Source: Arachis hypogaea (Eukaryota > Streptophyta > Magnoliopsida > Fabales > Fabaceae). From it: DNA of 64,000 bases. Below, in pieces: positions 1 to 12,117 of this stretch. The first letter of the stretch is position 1. The number at the start of each line of letters is the position of its first letter. Made by a program: the position numbers and the translations under genes. The notes below the pieces were generated by a model that made no database searches, had not been told where the DNA came from, and was given only the letters and a program-made list of their open reading frames with translations. The stretch spans positions 9,016,843 to 9,080,842 of the forward strand of contig NC_092044.1 of assembly GCF_003086295.3 (NCBI RefSeq), written 5' to 3'.

Positions 1-930
1 TAAACGGAATTGAGGATTGGGAATTAAGATGAAGCAATTAGATGACAAGAACTAAAGATAAGCAGTAAATGCTAAGAATTAAAGGAAAGCTAATAAATGA
101 CATGAACTATAAGAAAGCAGTAAATGAATTAGAAGAGCAATATGAATTAAAATATTAAGGATTGGAGATGTTGAATCTTCATGAATTAATGATTCTCACT
201 TCTTTCTTAATCATGCAAAGTTAGATCTCTGGCAGATCATAAGTAATTGAACTCCAATTCCTTGGTAATCTCAATTTTTTTTTACTTAATCAATTACCAA
301 TTCCTTGATCAATTGCTCATGAGAAGAGGTGAAGCATAACTTTTTATTTAAAACACATAATCCTTGAGATGTAGATTTAGATTGATTCAATATCACTTAT
401 CAAATTCTAAATCCAAAATCAGAGGAATTATGAGAGAAAAGTTTAAAGCTCAATTACTATGATTCTTTTTCCAAGTTTTCATAGAATTCAAGTGAGATTC
501 AAACTAATTTTCAATAGATTTAAATATTTGTGATGAAAAACAAAACTCTCTCTTAGAACAACCAAGCTTGAATCAAGAAGAAGAGAAAGATAACATCAAT
601 TCATTATTATTCAGCAGAGCTCCTTTCTTTATTGGAGAGAAGTTAGTGACTCATGCTACAAGCTAAAAATTTCAAAGTAAGAAGAGAATGAAGAAAAAAA
701 AGAAGACCCCTTAACCAAGTCTCATCCCCGAACTTATTTACTACTCCAGAATAAAAACTAAATTCAAATTCAATTCAAATCACATTAAATTACCATTTCT
801 TAACTCACTATCACTATCCATGAAGCTTGCTTTCTAATGGGTTTTTGGGGTTGATTAATTGTGAATTGTGGCTTGACTTGGATGGAATTGTGTTGGACTT
901 GGAGGTGAGATATTTGAATTAATTTAAAGG
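1..930. other. AT-rich stretch, no gene recognised
   Basis: I see no reading frame with recognisable content and no clear terminal repeats. The base composition and the continuity with the repeat array that follows suggest the non-coding part of a larger dispersed repeat that starts before the window. This is inference only. Confidence 0.4.
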
Positions 931-1665
931 CTCCAGAAGAGGGGTTATTCTCTTTGGCGCGTGCATAGAGCACGCTTTGAGTCTTGGGCGTGTCCCACGC
1001 TTTGAATTTTGGCCAATTTCCATCATTAGGGATCAAAGGCATGTTTGTGGAGCACGCTTCACATGTTAGGCGTGTAACACGCTACTTCATTGAGTGCCAA
1101 ATTTAAAGTCCCAAAAGGATAATGGCTTCGAAGGCGTGTTTGTGGCACAGGCTTTGCATCTTGGGCGTGTTGCACGCTTCATTGTGCACCCAATTTGTGC
1201 CTCCAGGATTGAGAGTGGCTTCGAAAGTGTGTGTGCCAAACACACTTCATTCCTTTGGTGTGTTGCACGCTTTCTTGCTGAGCCAAGTTGGGATTCTAAG
1301 AATGATTTGAAATCACTAGCGTTACTAGTGCACACGTTTCATGAATTGGGGGTGTTGCATGCTTTGTTATGGGCCAAATTGGTGCTCCATAACTTGATGG
1401 GTGCTCGAAGGCGTGTCTTTGACAGACGCTTTGCAACTTCAGCATGTTTAACGCTTTGTAATGGAAGAAAATGTGAGCTCCAGGGGTTTAGCAAGGTTGG
1501 AAGGCATGTCTTTGACACACGCTTTGCATTCCCAGTGTGTTGCACGCTTTGCTAGTAGCCCAAATTTGATGCACCCAAGAGTGGAATGAGGCTTGAAGCG
1601 TTACCTCCTCACATGCTTTAATCTCTTTGCGTGTTGCACGCTTCATGACTTCTGGAGCTTCTAAA
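931..1665. repeat. Degenerate array of GCGTG..CACGC inverted repeats
   Basis: About ten copies of a short inverted repeat occur, with the form GGCGTGTTGCACGCTTTG or close to it, for example near 987, 1068, 1164, 1257, 1409, 1503, 1537 and 1629. Spacings are irregular, roughly 30 to 95 bases. Each copy has GCGT and ACGC half-sites around a short spacer and usually ends in CTTTG or CTTCA. Reading frames across it are by-products of the repetition. It is probably the untranslated part of a retroelement. Confidence 0.6.
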
Positions 1666-1744
1666 GAGTGAATGTAACACCCTACCACACAGAACTTTAC
1701 GCTTAAGCCGTAAAACAGAGGTGGTGTGGTATTACGACCTCTAA

Positions 1745-1804
<60 letters not shown>
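1745..1804. repeat. (AAT)n microsatellite
   Basis: About twenty copies of the trinucleotide AAT lie 70 bases inside the LTR. On the minus strand they read as a poly-tyrosine run, which is not a real protein. Confidence 0.95.
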
Positions 1805-1806
<2 letters not shown>

Positions 1807-3175
1807 AAAGGAGATAGTATACTAGGAGCCTTGAAAAAACAATAAAACAAAATTGCAAAATAAAAAGCGCAATGCTCAGAAATACAAATTATTTGCATGA
1901 GAAGAAAACTAAAGTTCATTAACATATATATAAAAAAAACAAGAGTAGAGGGTCAAGAGTACAAAATAACAAGCTCCTAACTCAGCCTGTGAAGCCAAGG
2001 CTGGCCGGAGAATATTTACATACATATATACACATCCCAAAATCCAAAATACATAAACAAAATCCTAGTTCTCCATAATCCTCTAGGAAGAGCAAAATAA
2101 ACAAATATATAAGAGGAGAATCTATATATACATATATCAAAAGATCAAAAGAAATTCCAAAGGAAACCACTTCGCTGCAGAAGCTCTAGATGCCTAGCGA
2201 GGCACTTATCAACCTGCATCTAAAAAACAACAACACGATATGAAATGAGAACCAGAGGTTCTCAGCATGGTAAAGTGTCACGCATATAAGATATAAGGTC
2301 CTAGAAATGCCCGAGATAATCCTAGAACGCTGTCACTCGGATATAAAGCTTAAGGAACTAAAAATAGAAGCCATAAGTGGGTGGTCATCTAAAGGTTCTC
2401 AAGCCTAACTAAACTTAACTTGTACACTAAACTTCTCCACCATTCCTCCGTTCCTCCATCTCCTATGAGTTGCATAGACAAACAAGCAAAAGAAGGGAAA
2501 CACAGGTAGTCCACAAGTAACACGAATAACAATTATAACAAATAGCCGATTATAATCACGTACCATATAGTTCACAAGCAAGCAAATCAGACAATATGCA
2601 CATGATGTATGCATATTCTATGGCTGATGAGTCTCATCTATTAGTTATCAAGTCAACCCGACAAGTCCGGCTGCTAAACCCTGGATTGTCTCCCGTCGCG
2701 CATCCCCATGAGTCTATGCATATATTTTTTTCATATCATTCATATGTAAAACTTTACTCAATGGGTGCTACCATTCCCGGGAATTTATACATGCTCGATC
2801 ACCCTTACGACGTAGGGTCAATAGAGTATCGAGTCTCAACCTGGAACACGAGATAGCAAGCCACGGTACTTTACCTAGGAAAACTCGTATCTCAAATAAC
2901 ATTAAATGCATAAGCCACATAAGTATTTATAATCATTCATATTCATTACATGATCGTTCGTCATAGCCATGGCATCATATATTACTCATGCATACACATT
3001 CTTCTCATATAACTCATCACTTTTAACCTTTACTTCATCTCCAAGTTACCTCTATTTCCTAGTTTCAAATTATTTCTAGGCTTATCACTATAATCTAGGG
3101 CTAAAAGGATAAAAACAGAAGTTTGGAGGTTCAAAATTAAGCTTTAAAATACAAAAACTAATGTGCTGAAAACAG

Positions 3176-3406
3176 GGGTATGCGTACGCATTGCTATTGT
3201 ATGCGTACGCATTGACCTCTTTTGGACCAAGATGCGTACGCATGCATCTGTCCGCGTATGCATGTACGCTGGATAGAATAGCATGTATGCGTATGCCTCA
3301 TATATGCGTACGCGAAAGTCATTTTTTCTAGGTCCTATGCGTACGCATTCACATATATGCGTACGCATAGGTACCAAACAGAATCTATCCTATGCGTACG
3401 CATGCA
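3176..3406. repeat. Array of the palindrome ATGCGTACGCAT inside the LTR
   Basis: Six or seven near-perfect copies of the 12-base palindrome ATGCGTACGCAT lie within 230 bases (around 3180, 3200, 3231, 3305, 3337, 3357 and 3393), plus degenerate copies. Neighbouring spacers differ in sequence and length, so the palindrome itself is the repeated unit. It sits in the middle of the TGTAACACC-type LTR. Confidence 0.85.
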
Positions 3407-4800
3407 AGGGGATTTTACCACAAATTTGGCTAAGTCTGAAATCTGCAGAATTCTCATTTTAAACCCCAAACTTTCGACGCACATAACTTTTTTGTTTTAA
3501 AATATTTTTCATCCATTCTTTGAACGGCGTAAATTTCACAGACCGAATTTTCATTTGAAATAAGTTTGAAATAATTTAGGGGTCCAGAAACCGAGTTATG
3601 ACTCGCCGAAGTTCAGCCAAAAATTCGTTTTTACTTAAAACCTCAAACATCAATTTTTATCCAGTTACCTTTCAAAAACCAACCTACAACATTCAAATTC
3701 AGCTCCAACTCATATAATATCATAGCAGCATCACTCCACATTCAATCACCACCCATTAAACCCCAATTTTTATCAATCCTAGTACATTAACTTCACACCT
3801 ATATCAACATGATAATCTATAATCCATTTTCTATACAAATCTATTACCATCAACTTGCCATTCATCATTAACACATCATTCAACATTCTATTTCCATATC
3901 CAATACCAAATAACAATCATTATCAAGGCATTAAGCAACTTAACATACACATACATTCATTCTTATCCTATGGTCATCTAGCCTAAGTTTTCACAGAACA
4001 TTATATATTAAATACAAGAAACCTAAATCATACCTTGACCGACTTCCACGTATTTCCCGAGGCAACCCACTAATGCACCAAACACAGCCCCAAGAGATCC
4101 AAAAATCACCAAAGCATGATTCCCCCAAACTCCACCAAGCTTCCAAATCACTTATACACAACCCTAATACACATATATCATACATACATACTCAACTCAA
4201 TATTTAGCATACTAAATCCAAGAATTGGCTAGGGTTAGAGATCCTCACCGTACCCATGAACCAAACGAACCAAGTCCAATAAGTTCCACAAGCTAGATCG
4301 AACCTAGAAAACCCCAAATCTACAAATTCTCAACTTGGATACTCACAATTTTTGAAATCTAAAGGGTAGAGAGACGGGAGTGACAGAGTAATTTACCTAT
4401 GAAATTGTTCCAATAAATTCGTATAGCTCGACGCGGTGAATGCGTGGCCGTAAACAGTGTGGTGATCAGAGCTCGGAGAAAGAAGTTACGGTAGATTTAA
4501 TGGAAAACAAGGGTTTTGGAGCTATTAACCACCACAACAATAACAATTACATTAACAATGCAGCAACAACAACAAAATAAGTCAAGAACTAAAAGGAAGG
4601 AGTAATATGAAAGTGTCGTAGTGAAAAAGGAGAGAACGGTAAAGAATGAACCTGTTGAAATAGAGAAATGACAGGAAGGAGATGGGATGGAATAAAAATA
4701 ATCATTTTCGCCAAATACACGTTTGATAACGGTCAGATTCAATGTTCATCCACTTTTAAAACTAATCTATATTTTGCTCGAAAAGATTTCCAGTCGAAAC

Positions 4801-5872
4801 TTATTGATTGATCATTGCATTCGTCGAAAGAACTTCATCGACTAATACTTTTTAAGGAGTCAAACATTATAAATAAAAGGATCCAATAACTCTTTAGGTA
4901 TGATTTATATATTCATAAATTTTAATATTTGACCTAAAAATTTTATTGACTTGTATATCAAAATAGCTTACAAATATTTTTTTTGTCAGTCTTTAGAATT
5001 AGTAAATAAGACATTTTGATAATGAAAATATTCTATTGTTAAAAATTTCATAATAGAAAGCTAAAGAATATTTTAAGTTTAATAAATAATTAATTGAAAA
5101 TTGAATTTTTTTTATATTTATTATTATTATATTCACTCTTGATAGAAGTTAGAACACTATATTAATTAATTTATTCTTTTATCTATAAACAAGACTGCAA
5201 AAACTCTTACAATCTATTTCAATTATAATTAATTAATTAACAAAGTGACTCCTATAAAATGACTAATGAGTGCAACTTAGATAACACTCCATCCAAGATC
5301 CATGTAACCATGTATAAGTGATATTTTCTCGTTTTTGGTTCAAGAATATTTAAACGACTCTATTTGACGTAGCAAAGTAGAGCCTCTTTCCCCCAGCCTT
5401 TTTCTCCATTATATTAAGCTGTGGGAATCAGATTCCCAGCACTTCTGAAATCTTGCAATAATGCACGCGCATACTCCGTCCAAATACATGAATTTGGTCG
5501 CACAAAATTTAACAGGCCACAACAAATAATAATATTTTAGAAAGCCTGAATAAAACGGAGCTCGTGTAAAGATAGAAGACGGGCAAAATGGGTAGAAGAT
5601 CGATTACTTGAATATAAAATCCTTCGTCCGTCCTTTATAATATTTATAGTATTAATTTTTTCTTCTCAAGGTATCCTGGCTCCAATGATGTAATTTGAAG
5701 AAAGTGGATACGTTTAATGTTAGATTAATTGTATTAATTGAAGTTTATTTCTTATATAAGAATAATTTGATTTATTCACGTAATCTTTTATGATTAGCAT
5801 ATTTTTTTCTTGATCTATATCTAGAGATGAAATTAGATTAGATGGCTTGTTAGGAACTATTTAAAATTATTA

Positions 5873-5875
<3 letters not shown>
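4801..5875. other. AT-rich intergenic DNA, nothing recognised
   Basis: I see no gene, RNA or bounded repeat in this stretch. The segment 5270-5680 is less AT-rich and may be unique host DNA, but no product can be named. Confidence 0.4.

Positions 5876-5943
<68 letters not shown>
5876..5943. repeat. (AT)n microsatellite
   Basis: An uninterrupted AT dinucleotide run of about 68 bases. Length is likely polymorphic. Confidence 0.95.
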
Positions 5944-5945
<2 letters not shown>

Positions 5946-6336
5946 TTATTAAAATCTTATAATAAGGAAGGTTTAAGTTTTATTATTTTAAAGCCAAGAG
6001 CTATCATTTAAAGAGCATAGTCTTCCTATACTTATTTAAAAGGTCGCATATTTGAGATTCCGTATCTTTAATAAAAAAGAGTTTTATTATTTTAAATTGA
6101 ATAATTAATAAAATAATGAATCAGTTTTTTTTTTGACAAAAGATGAATCCATTTGATTGATTATTGATTGTTTGACTAATTTTTGTATTTTTTGACTGAT
6201 TTACTGTCGACTAATATTTATTCTGAATCGAACTAATTGAATGGCTAGTTTCCAATTCGATCTGATTCTCAAAACAATATTATTAACAATCTTGTTAACA
6301 AGTTTTAAACTAGACTAAAAAGAAGCATTTAACATA

Positions 6337-6531
6337 GAGGAGTGCTAGGTAAACAATGATCATCTTGAATAACATGAACAACCACCAATTAAATAAAAAT
6401 ATATTACACCTCTAAATTAACCATCTAAATCTTAATATTAAAATAACCATCCGTACACCTAATAAAATGAACATCCAATATATCTATTGTTCACATTGTT
6501 TAATATTTTCATTGTTTACCTATGCTTTTCC
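6337..6531. mobile_element. Mutator-type MITE, 195 bp, 9-bp duplication
   Basis: The ends form a terminal inverted repeat sharing TAGGTAAACAATGA (6346-6359 and the complement at 6509-6522), with weaker pairing out to GAGGAGTGC / GGAAAAGCA. The perfect 9-base direct duplication TTTAACATA flanks it at 6328-6336 and 6532-6540. A 9-base duplication is characteristic of Mutator-like elements. There is no coding capacity. Confidence 0.88.
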
Positions 6532-6767
6532 TTTAACATATCATAGGTTAAATTTAGATTGAATAACTGTACTGTAATACAAGTATAACTTTTTAACGAT
6601 AAATTCGGACCTCGAACTGACCTATTTCCATCTCTATTTGTATTTTTTAGGAAAAATATTATAAAACGGGAGAAAGAGAACATACATGGACACACATCTA
6701 TCTTTGTGTATACATCAAATAAATCTCTATTGAAATTTTATATATATATATATATATATTACATAAT

Positions 6768-7274
6768 TGTTAGAGATATAATTATTTATGTTGTCTTTTT
6801 CTATTAGCTTAAGTTTTTGGGATAAATAATTTCATGACATGGTATCAGAACTTTATGTTCGAAAGGTTTAAAATTCGATTCTTGGTGAATCTCAAAAAAG
6901 AAAAAATAATATAAGACAAATAAAAAGAAAAAAAGGAAGGCCTATACAAAAAAAATCAAACAAATCCAAAAGAGGTTTTTGCTTGAGGAGGAGTGTTAGA
7001 CATATAATTATTTAAACCAACTTGAGTTAGTCGAGTGGTCAGCTCACTTGTTCGCTTAAGTAAGTGTCGGGATTCGAATCTCGTCTTGTACATGCAACAA
7101 CCCATTTGCCAGCGACGGACCTTTAAATGGAGCTCAGATTTGCGACTGATTTGTCTTTGACCTGTGGGGTTGAAAATACCGTGGGCAATACAAAAAGAAA
7201 AGAAAAAGAGATATAACTATTTATGTTGTCTCCTCCTATCAATTTAAGTTTTCGGGATGAGTGGTTTTATGACA
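6768..7274 (+). mobile_element. TRIM (miniature LTR retrotransposon) with 72-bp LTRs
   Basis: The 5' LTR is 6768-6839 (TGTTAGAG...CATGACA). It is followed directly by the primer-binding-like TGGTATCAGAAC at 6840, which resembles the initiator-methionine tRNA site. A purine tract GAGGAGGAG at 6985-6993 abuts the 3' LTR at 6994-7274. Removing the nested SINE and its extra target copy leaves exactly 72 bp for the 3' LTR too. The two LTRs differ at about a dozen positions, so the insertion is old. Flanks are ATAAT and ACAAC, an imperfect duplication. No protein is encoded. Confidence 0.82.
7015..7210 (+). mobile_element. tRNA-derived SINE nested in the TRIM 3' LTR
   Basis: The first 80 bases hold a tRNA-like RNA polymerase III promoter: box A-like TAGTCGAGTGG and box B-like GGATTCGAATC. 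A unique body and an A-rich tail (AAAAAGAAAAGAAAAAGAG) follow. The element is flanked by the target copies ATATAATTATTTA (7002-7014) and ATATAACTATTTA (7211-7223), 12 of 13 identical. This is target-primed retroposition, presumably using a LINE reverse transcriptase. Confidence 0.88.
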
Positions 7275-7789
7275 ACAACTATATGCCCAATTACATAACA
7301 CTATATCATCAAAAGTAATTATTTTTTTTATAACAATCGCATGAATAATCATTCAAAATAACAAATGTGATTAGAGAATAATGTTAAATATTTTATACTT
7401 GGTGTATCAAAACTAAACTCATTTTATCATGTGGTAAACATCATTATATATAAACTATGATGCATGGACACTGACACGACATGACACAGGAAACAGGACA
7501 TAGGACACAGGAATCTTATAAAATACGGGGACACGGCATATATAAAAAATATAAATGATTTTTTAGATAAATTATAACGATATTTTGATATTTTATTGAT
7601 ATTAAAATATAAAATAATTTTTAATTATTTTTAATGTCTTTTTTAATTATTAAAAGTATTTAAAAAAATTATTTTAATAAATAATAATATATATTATTTC
7701 TAAATTCATTTTAAGAATATATGTTAAGAATAAGGATGGACACACTGATACATGATGATATTTAGGTGTGGAATGAAAATAGGATAAAA
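7275..7789. other. AT-rich DNA, nothing firmly recognised
   Basis: Bases 7460-7540 and 7736-7765 share words such as 'ggacac' and 'gacacgac' in a pattern like decayed transposon ends, but I could not define a terminal repeat or a duplication. Confidence 0.35.
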
Positions 7790-8050
7790 ACGTGCATCAC
7801 CATTTCACTTGCACCGCGTGTGAAATGGGTTTTGCCTTCAACTCAGGGGGTGCTTGCGAAATAGAGAGTGGTGTCGAAACCATTTCTCCTGCGACAGTTG
7901 CAAAATGGGCATGGCACCAATCAGTAGCTGGTGGCCACGAAATGGCCAATTCAAGTGGAGCAGACGCAAAATGGCCACCGAATTCTGTGGTACTACAAAC
8001 AAAATGGGCCAAATACGGTGTACCGCATGCAATATTGGATTCGAAATTCG
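7790..8050. repeat. Left arm of an imperfect inverted repeat, GCAAAATGG-rich
   Basis: Words of the type GCAAAATGG and GCGAAATGG recur every 25-40 bases. The segment around 7820-7870 resembles, in inverted orientation, 9850-9910: both hold a version of GTTTTGYCWTCAACTCAKGG. With the right arm it frames the plant-mobile-domain pseudogene, so the two may be decayed long terminal inverted repeats. Edges are approximate. Confidence 0.5.
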
Positions 8051-8263
8051 CTATATAACTACTTGTGTCTACGAGTGTCTTACCATACTTTCAAGTCACT
8101 CTTCTTCTACTCTCTCTTCCACCCCCTTAAAGTCATCTTCTAAAATCTTAGTGTTTGCTAATTTTTTGTTGTCTCTATTATTTTTGAAAACATCTATGTC
8201 ATTATGTAATCGAATGAAAAAGTTTCTCATATATTTGAAGGTGTTATATTTGTTTGTGATGAT

Positions 8264-8900
8264 CTACTTTGGATAATGATTCCGCCACAAACATTGTGCC
8301 AACAACTGAAAAATTTGATTCTCGTTAATACTAGTATGGTTGAAAAAAAGGAAATAACCAAGTTGACTTATAAGATAATCTGTTACTAAGCACATGACTC
8401 GATATAACCAACAAAGAACGGTGCTACCCCAACTATAAGTACTGATGGCATTATAATTGGCCAAAAACGGAAGATAACGAACATGGACCATGTTGTTAGC
8501 CTTGTTAGGTAGTAGCACGCCTCCAACAAGTATAGAATGTAACAACGTGCATACTGCATGAGGGCATTATCTAGTGAGTCAAGCGGCATCTATTGAAGAT
8601 GAATTTTCAACCACTTCAATTTTATGTTAAATTTCATTGTCCGTACATTTTCAGCTGGAACATCGCCAAGAAGTTCTTCATACCATTGCCATATATCTCT
8701 CTGGTGGAACTTGCTCCATGACCTCAGAGTACCACTCACAGGCTCGCCGTCAATGAGTAACCCTAATTACATTGCAACATCCTCTAGAGTAATGGTACAC
8801 TCACCCTAGGAGAGGTGAAATGTGTACATTTCGGGATGCCATCTTTCGACAAAGATACTTATAAATGGATTGTCATACTCGATCGAAACACTTTATTAAC
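8264..8900 (-). pseudogene. Plant mobile domain (PMD, MAIN/MAIL-type) pseudogene
   Basis: Minus-strand translation in two adjoining frames gives segments like the plant mobile domain (aminotransferase-like PMD family): a block with LGDVP and MKFNIKLKWLK, then MPLDSLDNALMQYARCYIL, then a frameshift near 8520, then LPNKANNMVHVRYLPFLANY and AISTYSWGSTVLCWLYR. The YARCYIL, VHVRYLP and YSWGS blocks occur in the expected PMD order. Internal stops and the frameshift show it is dead. PMD proteins occur in transposon-borne genes and in the host MAIN/MAIL genes. The flanking inverted repeats favour a transposon origin, which is inference. Confidence 0.68.
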
Positions 8901-9241
8901 GAAGCATAATAAAATTCTGCTTATCTTAGATAAGGCTCAAGCCTCTGCAACCTAATCTCCATGCTAGGATCTGGCGAATCTTACGTAAAAATATTAACAA
9001 GTGTGCCATGCGGACTAAGAACACGTGTAGGCTACAATAAAAAAGGATGAAAAATATAATTGAAAATATTCTAAGCAAGATTAAATAATAATAAATTAGT
9101 TCTAACAAGAGTACTAATAACATAATTGGCAAAACATGATCAGATAAACTAAAAAATTTATACATTTTTGCTCAATTACAAATTTTTTAATGCATACAGA
9201 AACCAACCTTGTGAAGCAAATGTGCCGCAATATCAATTTTA

Positions 9242-9410
9242 GAGCAATGCTAGGGGCCAGCAATATTTGTGATGGGTAGCCATCAATTACCCATCAATGA
9301 TGATTTGATGGTGTGAGATTGGTGTGAGATTTCATCCAATGACTCACATTTCTCTGCTGGTTACATGTTGGCCAAAATGTAATAAAATTGCTGGCCTTCT
9401 AGACTTTTCC
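9242..9410. mobile_element. Mutator-type MITE, 169 bp
   Basis: Terminal inverted repeats share GGCCAGCAAT after CTAG (left GCTAGGGGCCAGCAAT, right ATTGCTGGCCTTCTAG). The flanks TCAATTTTA (9233-9241) and TAAATTTTA (9411-9419) match at 8 of 9 bases. The start GAGCAATGCTAGG resembles that of the MITE at 6337, so both may belong to one superfamily. It lies between the two arms of the PMD-containing structure. Confidence 0.75.
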
Positions 9411-9589
9411 TAAATTTTATCCAATTGATTAATATTTTCTTCCACATTAATTCCACGACCGCTCATTTTATTTTTTTTCAAACCACAACATAATATTTTT
9501 AACCATAGCACAATATTTTTTTTTCCACCACCCAATTTTTTTAACTCTCTTTCCCTCCCACAGCATCTGTGCCTCTACCCATAGCGACC

Positions 9590-9940
9590 CATCTCAACCA
9601 GTGCATGCCCGTACGGGTACTGGTGTCACTGGAATTTGCAGCCTTGACCGATGCTTCACCATTTTGTGGCCGCCAGAAATGAGGTGTTTTAATTTGTGTC
9701 TGCCCCCACTGACATGCTCCATTTCGTTGCTGCCGCATGTGAGTTGGCCCAATTTGCAAGCGCCCATGACGAGGTGGCCATTTTGCGGTCGCCGTCTGTA
9801 GAATGGGTGGTTAATCCTCGTTTTTAATGCACCACCTTCAGTTTGCCATGTCAGTCTCATTTCGCTGGTACCCCATGAGTTGATGACAAAACTCATTTTG
9901 CTTGTGCTGCTGCAGCTGAAGTGGGTATGCCCATTTTCAT
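9590..9940. repeat. Right arm of the imperfect inverted repeat
   Basis: This carries CCATTTTG and CCATTTCG words, the complements of those in the 7790-8050 arm. It reads in the same order as that arm when reverse-complemented. Its ORFs have no recognisable content. Confidence 0.5.
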
Positions 9941-9959
9941 CACAGTTTTTTCCTGCATA

Positions 9960-10209
9960 TTTAGCGAATTAAAATATTTTGTTTATTTATTTAAATAAAA
10001 ATTTTATTTTTTATGTACAAATAACATGATTATTGTTATAATTATATTTTATTATTGTAAAATATGATTAATCTTTAAAATATTTAATTTATAAATTAAA
10101 AGACTAAAATAATAATTTAAATAATACATATAATTTAGAATTTTATTATTTAGGTTTCATATTTTAAAAAAATTGAGTAATTTTTTCTTAACAATACAAT
10201 CGAAATATC

Positions 10210-10262
<53 letters not shown>

Positions 10263-11214
10263 TAAATAATTATTTAGAATTTTACTTCTCATACAATTAA
10301 AAACCAACTCTTATTGATATTCATAATTAAAATAGTTCTTTTAATAGCAGTTGCTACAGGAAAAATTAAAGCTAATATAAAAAAGATAAATAATACTCTT
10401 TTGATTTTCAATTTCTAAAAAAAAAACACAAATTTTATTTAAATTGAGAATTGATCATTCTAATAAATGTCTAATATGAAATTTTTAAATCAACTCTTAA
10501 GTACCAAAAATTGAGTAAAAAATTATTGTGTAGTCAAATTCAATAATTTAATGGGGATAAATAAATATTATTATCATATACTATTAAAAAAAGATTCAAA
10601 TTGTAGTAATACCGCTTATTTCTACACTGATACACGTATATTCTTCGTCATTCATGATGATAATTATATAATTACTGTTTAAAAACTTTTTAATGATAAA
10701 ATATAAGATAATTAATATTTAATTGTTGATAAATATATTTATAATTATTTTTATTATCATTAAAAATAAAATAAATAACTGTTAAAAATGATTTTTCTAG
10801 TGCCGATTAATATAGACACACACAGACGTCCATAAATTCTAAGTTGAGAATCAATTAAGTAAAAAAGTTACTCTCAATAAATATATCTTTTGAAATACTC
10901 CATTGACATATTTTATTAATCTTTCATCAGCACCTTTTCATTACTAAAATTATTAATTAGGATCTTCTTTAACGTTAAACAATAAGCATTGTGGCAATTA
11001 TCATGACGTTGAATAATTAACTAAGGCAGAAAGTTGAACAACATTATGGGAGACTACAAAAAAATGTTTCTTAATAATTATAGCTGCATGGCTATGCTTT
11101 AACGTATCAATCATCAATTGGTATCGGCACACCTTTATTATGTGTTGTGTGTTTTAACTTCATTACCGGATGCAAGAACAAATTAAGACACCCACATGTG
11201 GAACACAATCATGA
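9960..11214. other. AT-rich intergenic DNA with (AT)n at 10214-10259
   Basis: No gene or bounded element is seen apart from a 46-base (TA)n microsatellite at 10214-10259. Confidence 0.5.
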
Positions 11215-11222
11215 TTATAATT

Positions 11223-11564
11223 AGGATAAAATATATTTTGGTTCTAAAATTTAGTAAAAATTTTAAAAATATTCTTAAATTTTATTTTGTTTTAATTTTA
11301 TTCTAAAAGTTTTTGATTTGTATCAAATATATTTTCAACGAATAAATTTTTAAAAAATTTAAGATCAATCTAACAATAATGTATAAAAATTATGCTTGAT
11401 TTGCTTGTGTTAAGAGTTATTCTTTTAAAATTATTATTAAATTGGTCGTAAATTTTTAAAAAAATTAGACATTGAAAACTTGTGAGACAAAATCTAAACA
11501 ACATAAAATTTAAGAGTATTTTTTAAACTTTTGTCAAACTTCAAGACAAAAGTATATTTTACCT
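11223..11564. mobile_element. MITE, 342 bp, long inverted repeats, TTATAATT duplication
   Basis: Roughly 80-base imperfect terminal inverted repeats begin AGGATAAAATATATTTTGGT (left) and AGGTAAAATATACTTTTGTC (right, complement). The perfect 8-base duplication TTATAATT flanks it at 11215-11222 and 11565-11572. It has no coding potential. Confidence 0.82.
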
Positions 11565-11580
11565 TTATAATTATTCATCC

Positions 11581-11928
11581 TATTGCAATATGGATGACCA
11601 TTAAATATTCCTGCAATCAAAATTATTTGAACGGTTCACACTTTTAATAATTTTTCCAAAAACTTCAAAAAATTAACATTACACATAATATAAATAGGAT
11701 ACATAGTTTGAGACCATATACACACAACACACATACAGTACTAATATAAAGCAAAATTTCTCTCTCTATATATGTAGGCTAAGAAAGAGTGAATTATTAA
11801 AAGAAATTTATGAATTATTTCAGTTATATTGAGATACTAATATTAAAGAGTGTATTAATACTAAATTTCTCTATTTATATTTTTTTATTTTATATTTATT
11901 CTTTTCTTTATTTATTTATTTTACAACA
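11581..11928 (+). repeat. 5' LTR of the copia element
   Basis: It is 348 bp and includes TATATATG and ATAAATAG TATA-like words. It is clearly similar to 13143-13501. Confidence 0.88.
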
Positions 11929-12117
11929 TGTTATTAGTACAAGATTTTGATCAAAATTTAGGAAGATTAAGGTAATAAATTTTTATTATATCAAAACTCT
12001 CTCATCTTAAATTTAATGCTCTTGATATATCTGGAATTATGAAATATTAGATGTCAAAATTTATCCTAATTCAATAGACTTTGAAGATAGCATTAAACAA
12101 TATATATATAAAAGATC

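Larger units (their letters stand above)
1673..4800 (+). mobile_element. TGTAACACC-family LTR (solo or truncated), end uncertain
   Basis: The left edge TGTAACACCCTACC at 1673 is a typical start for this LTR family. The stretch 2590-2900 (stopped at the block ending 'ctggaacacg') is clearly related to 28020-28340 inside the better-defined LTR at 27223-31402; both share the blocks around 'gtcaacccgacaagtcc' and 'gacgtagggtca'. The bases just before the start are GTGAA, and I could not find a matching duplication on the right, so the right edge is a guess. No gag or pol is attached. Confidence 0.5.

Noticed and set aside
1094..1555. A 153-residue plus-strand ORF near the start
   Set aside because: It runs through the GCGTG..CACGC repeat array; its Cys/Leu/His repetition mirrors the DNA repeat and it overlaps equal ORFs on the other strand.
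1488..1925. Minus-strand ORF with a long poly-tyrosine run
   Set aside because: It is the translation of the (AAT)n microsatellite and surrounding LTR sequence.
7020..7095. tRNA gene
   Set aside because: Box A and box B are present, but the sequence does not fold as a tRNA and belongs to a SINE with an A-rich tail and target duplications.
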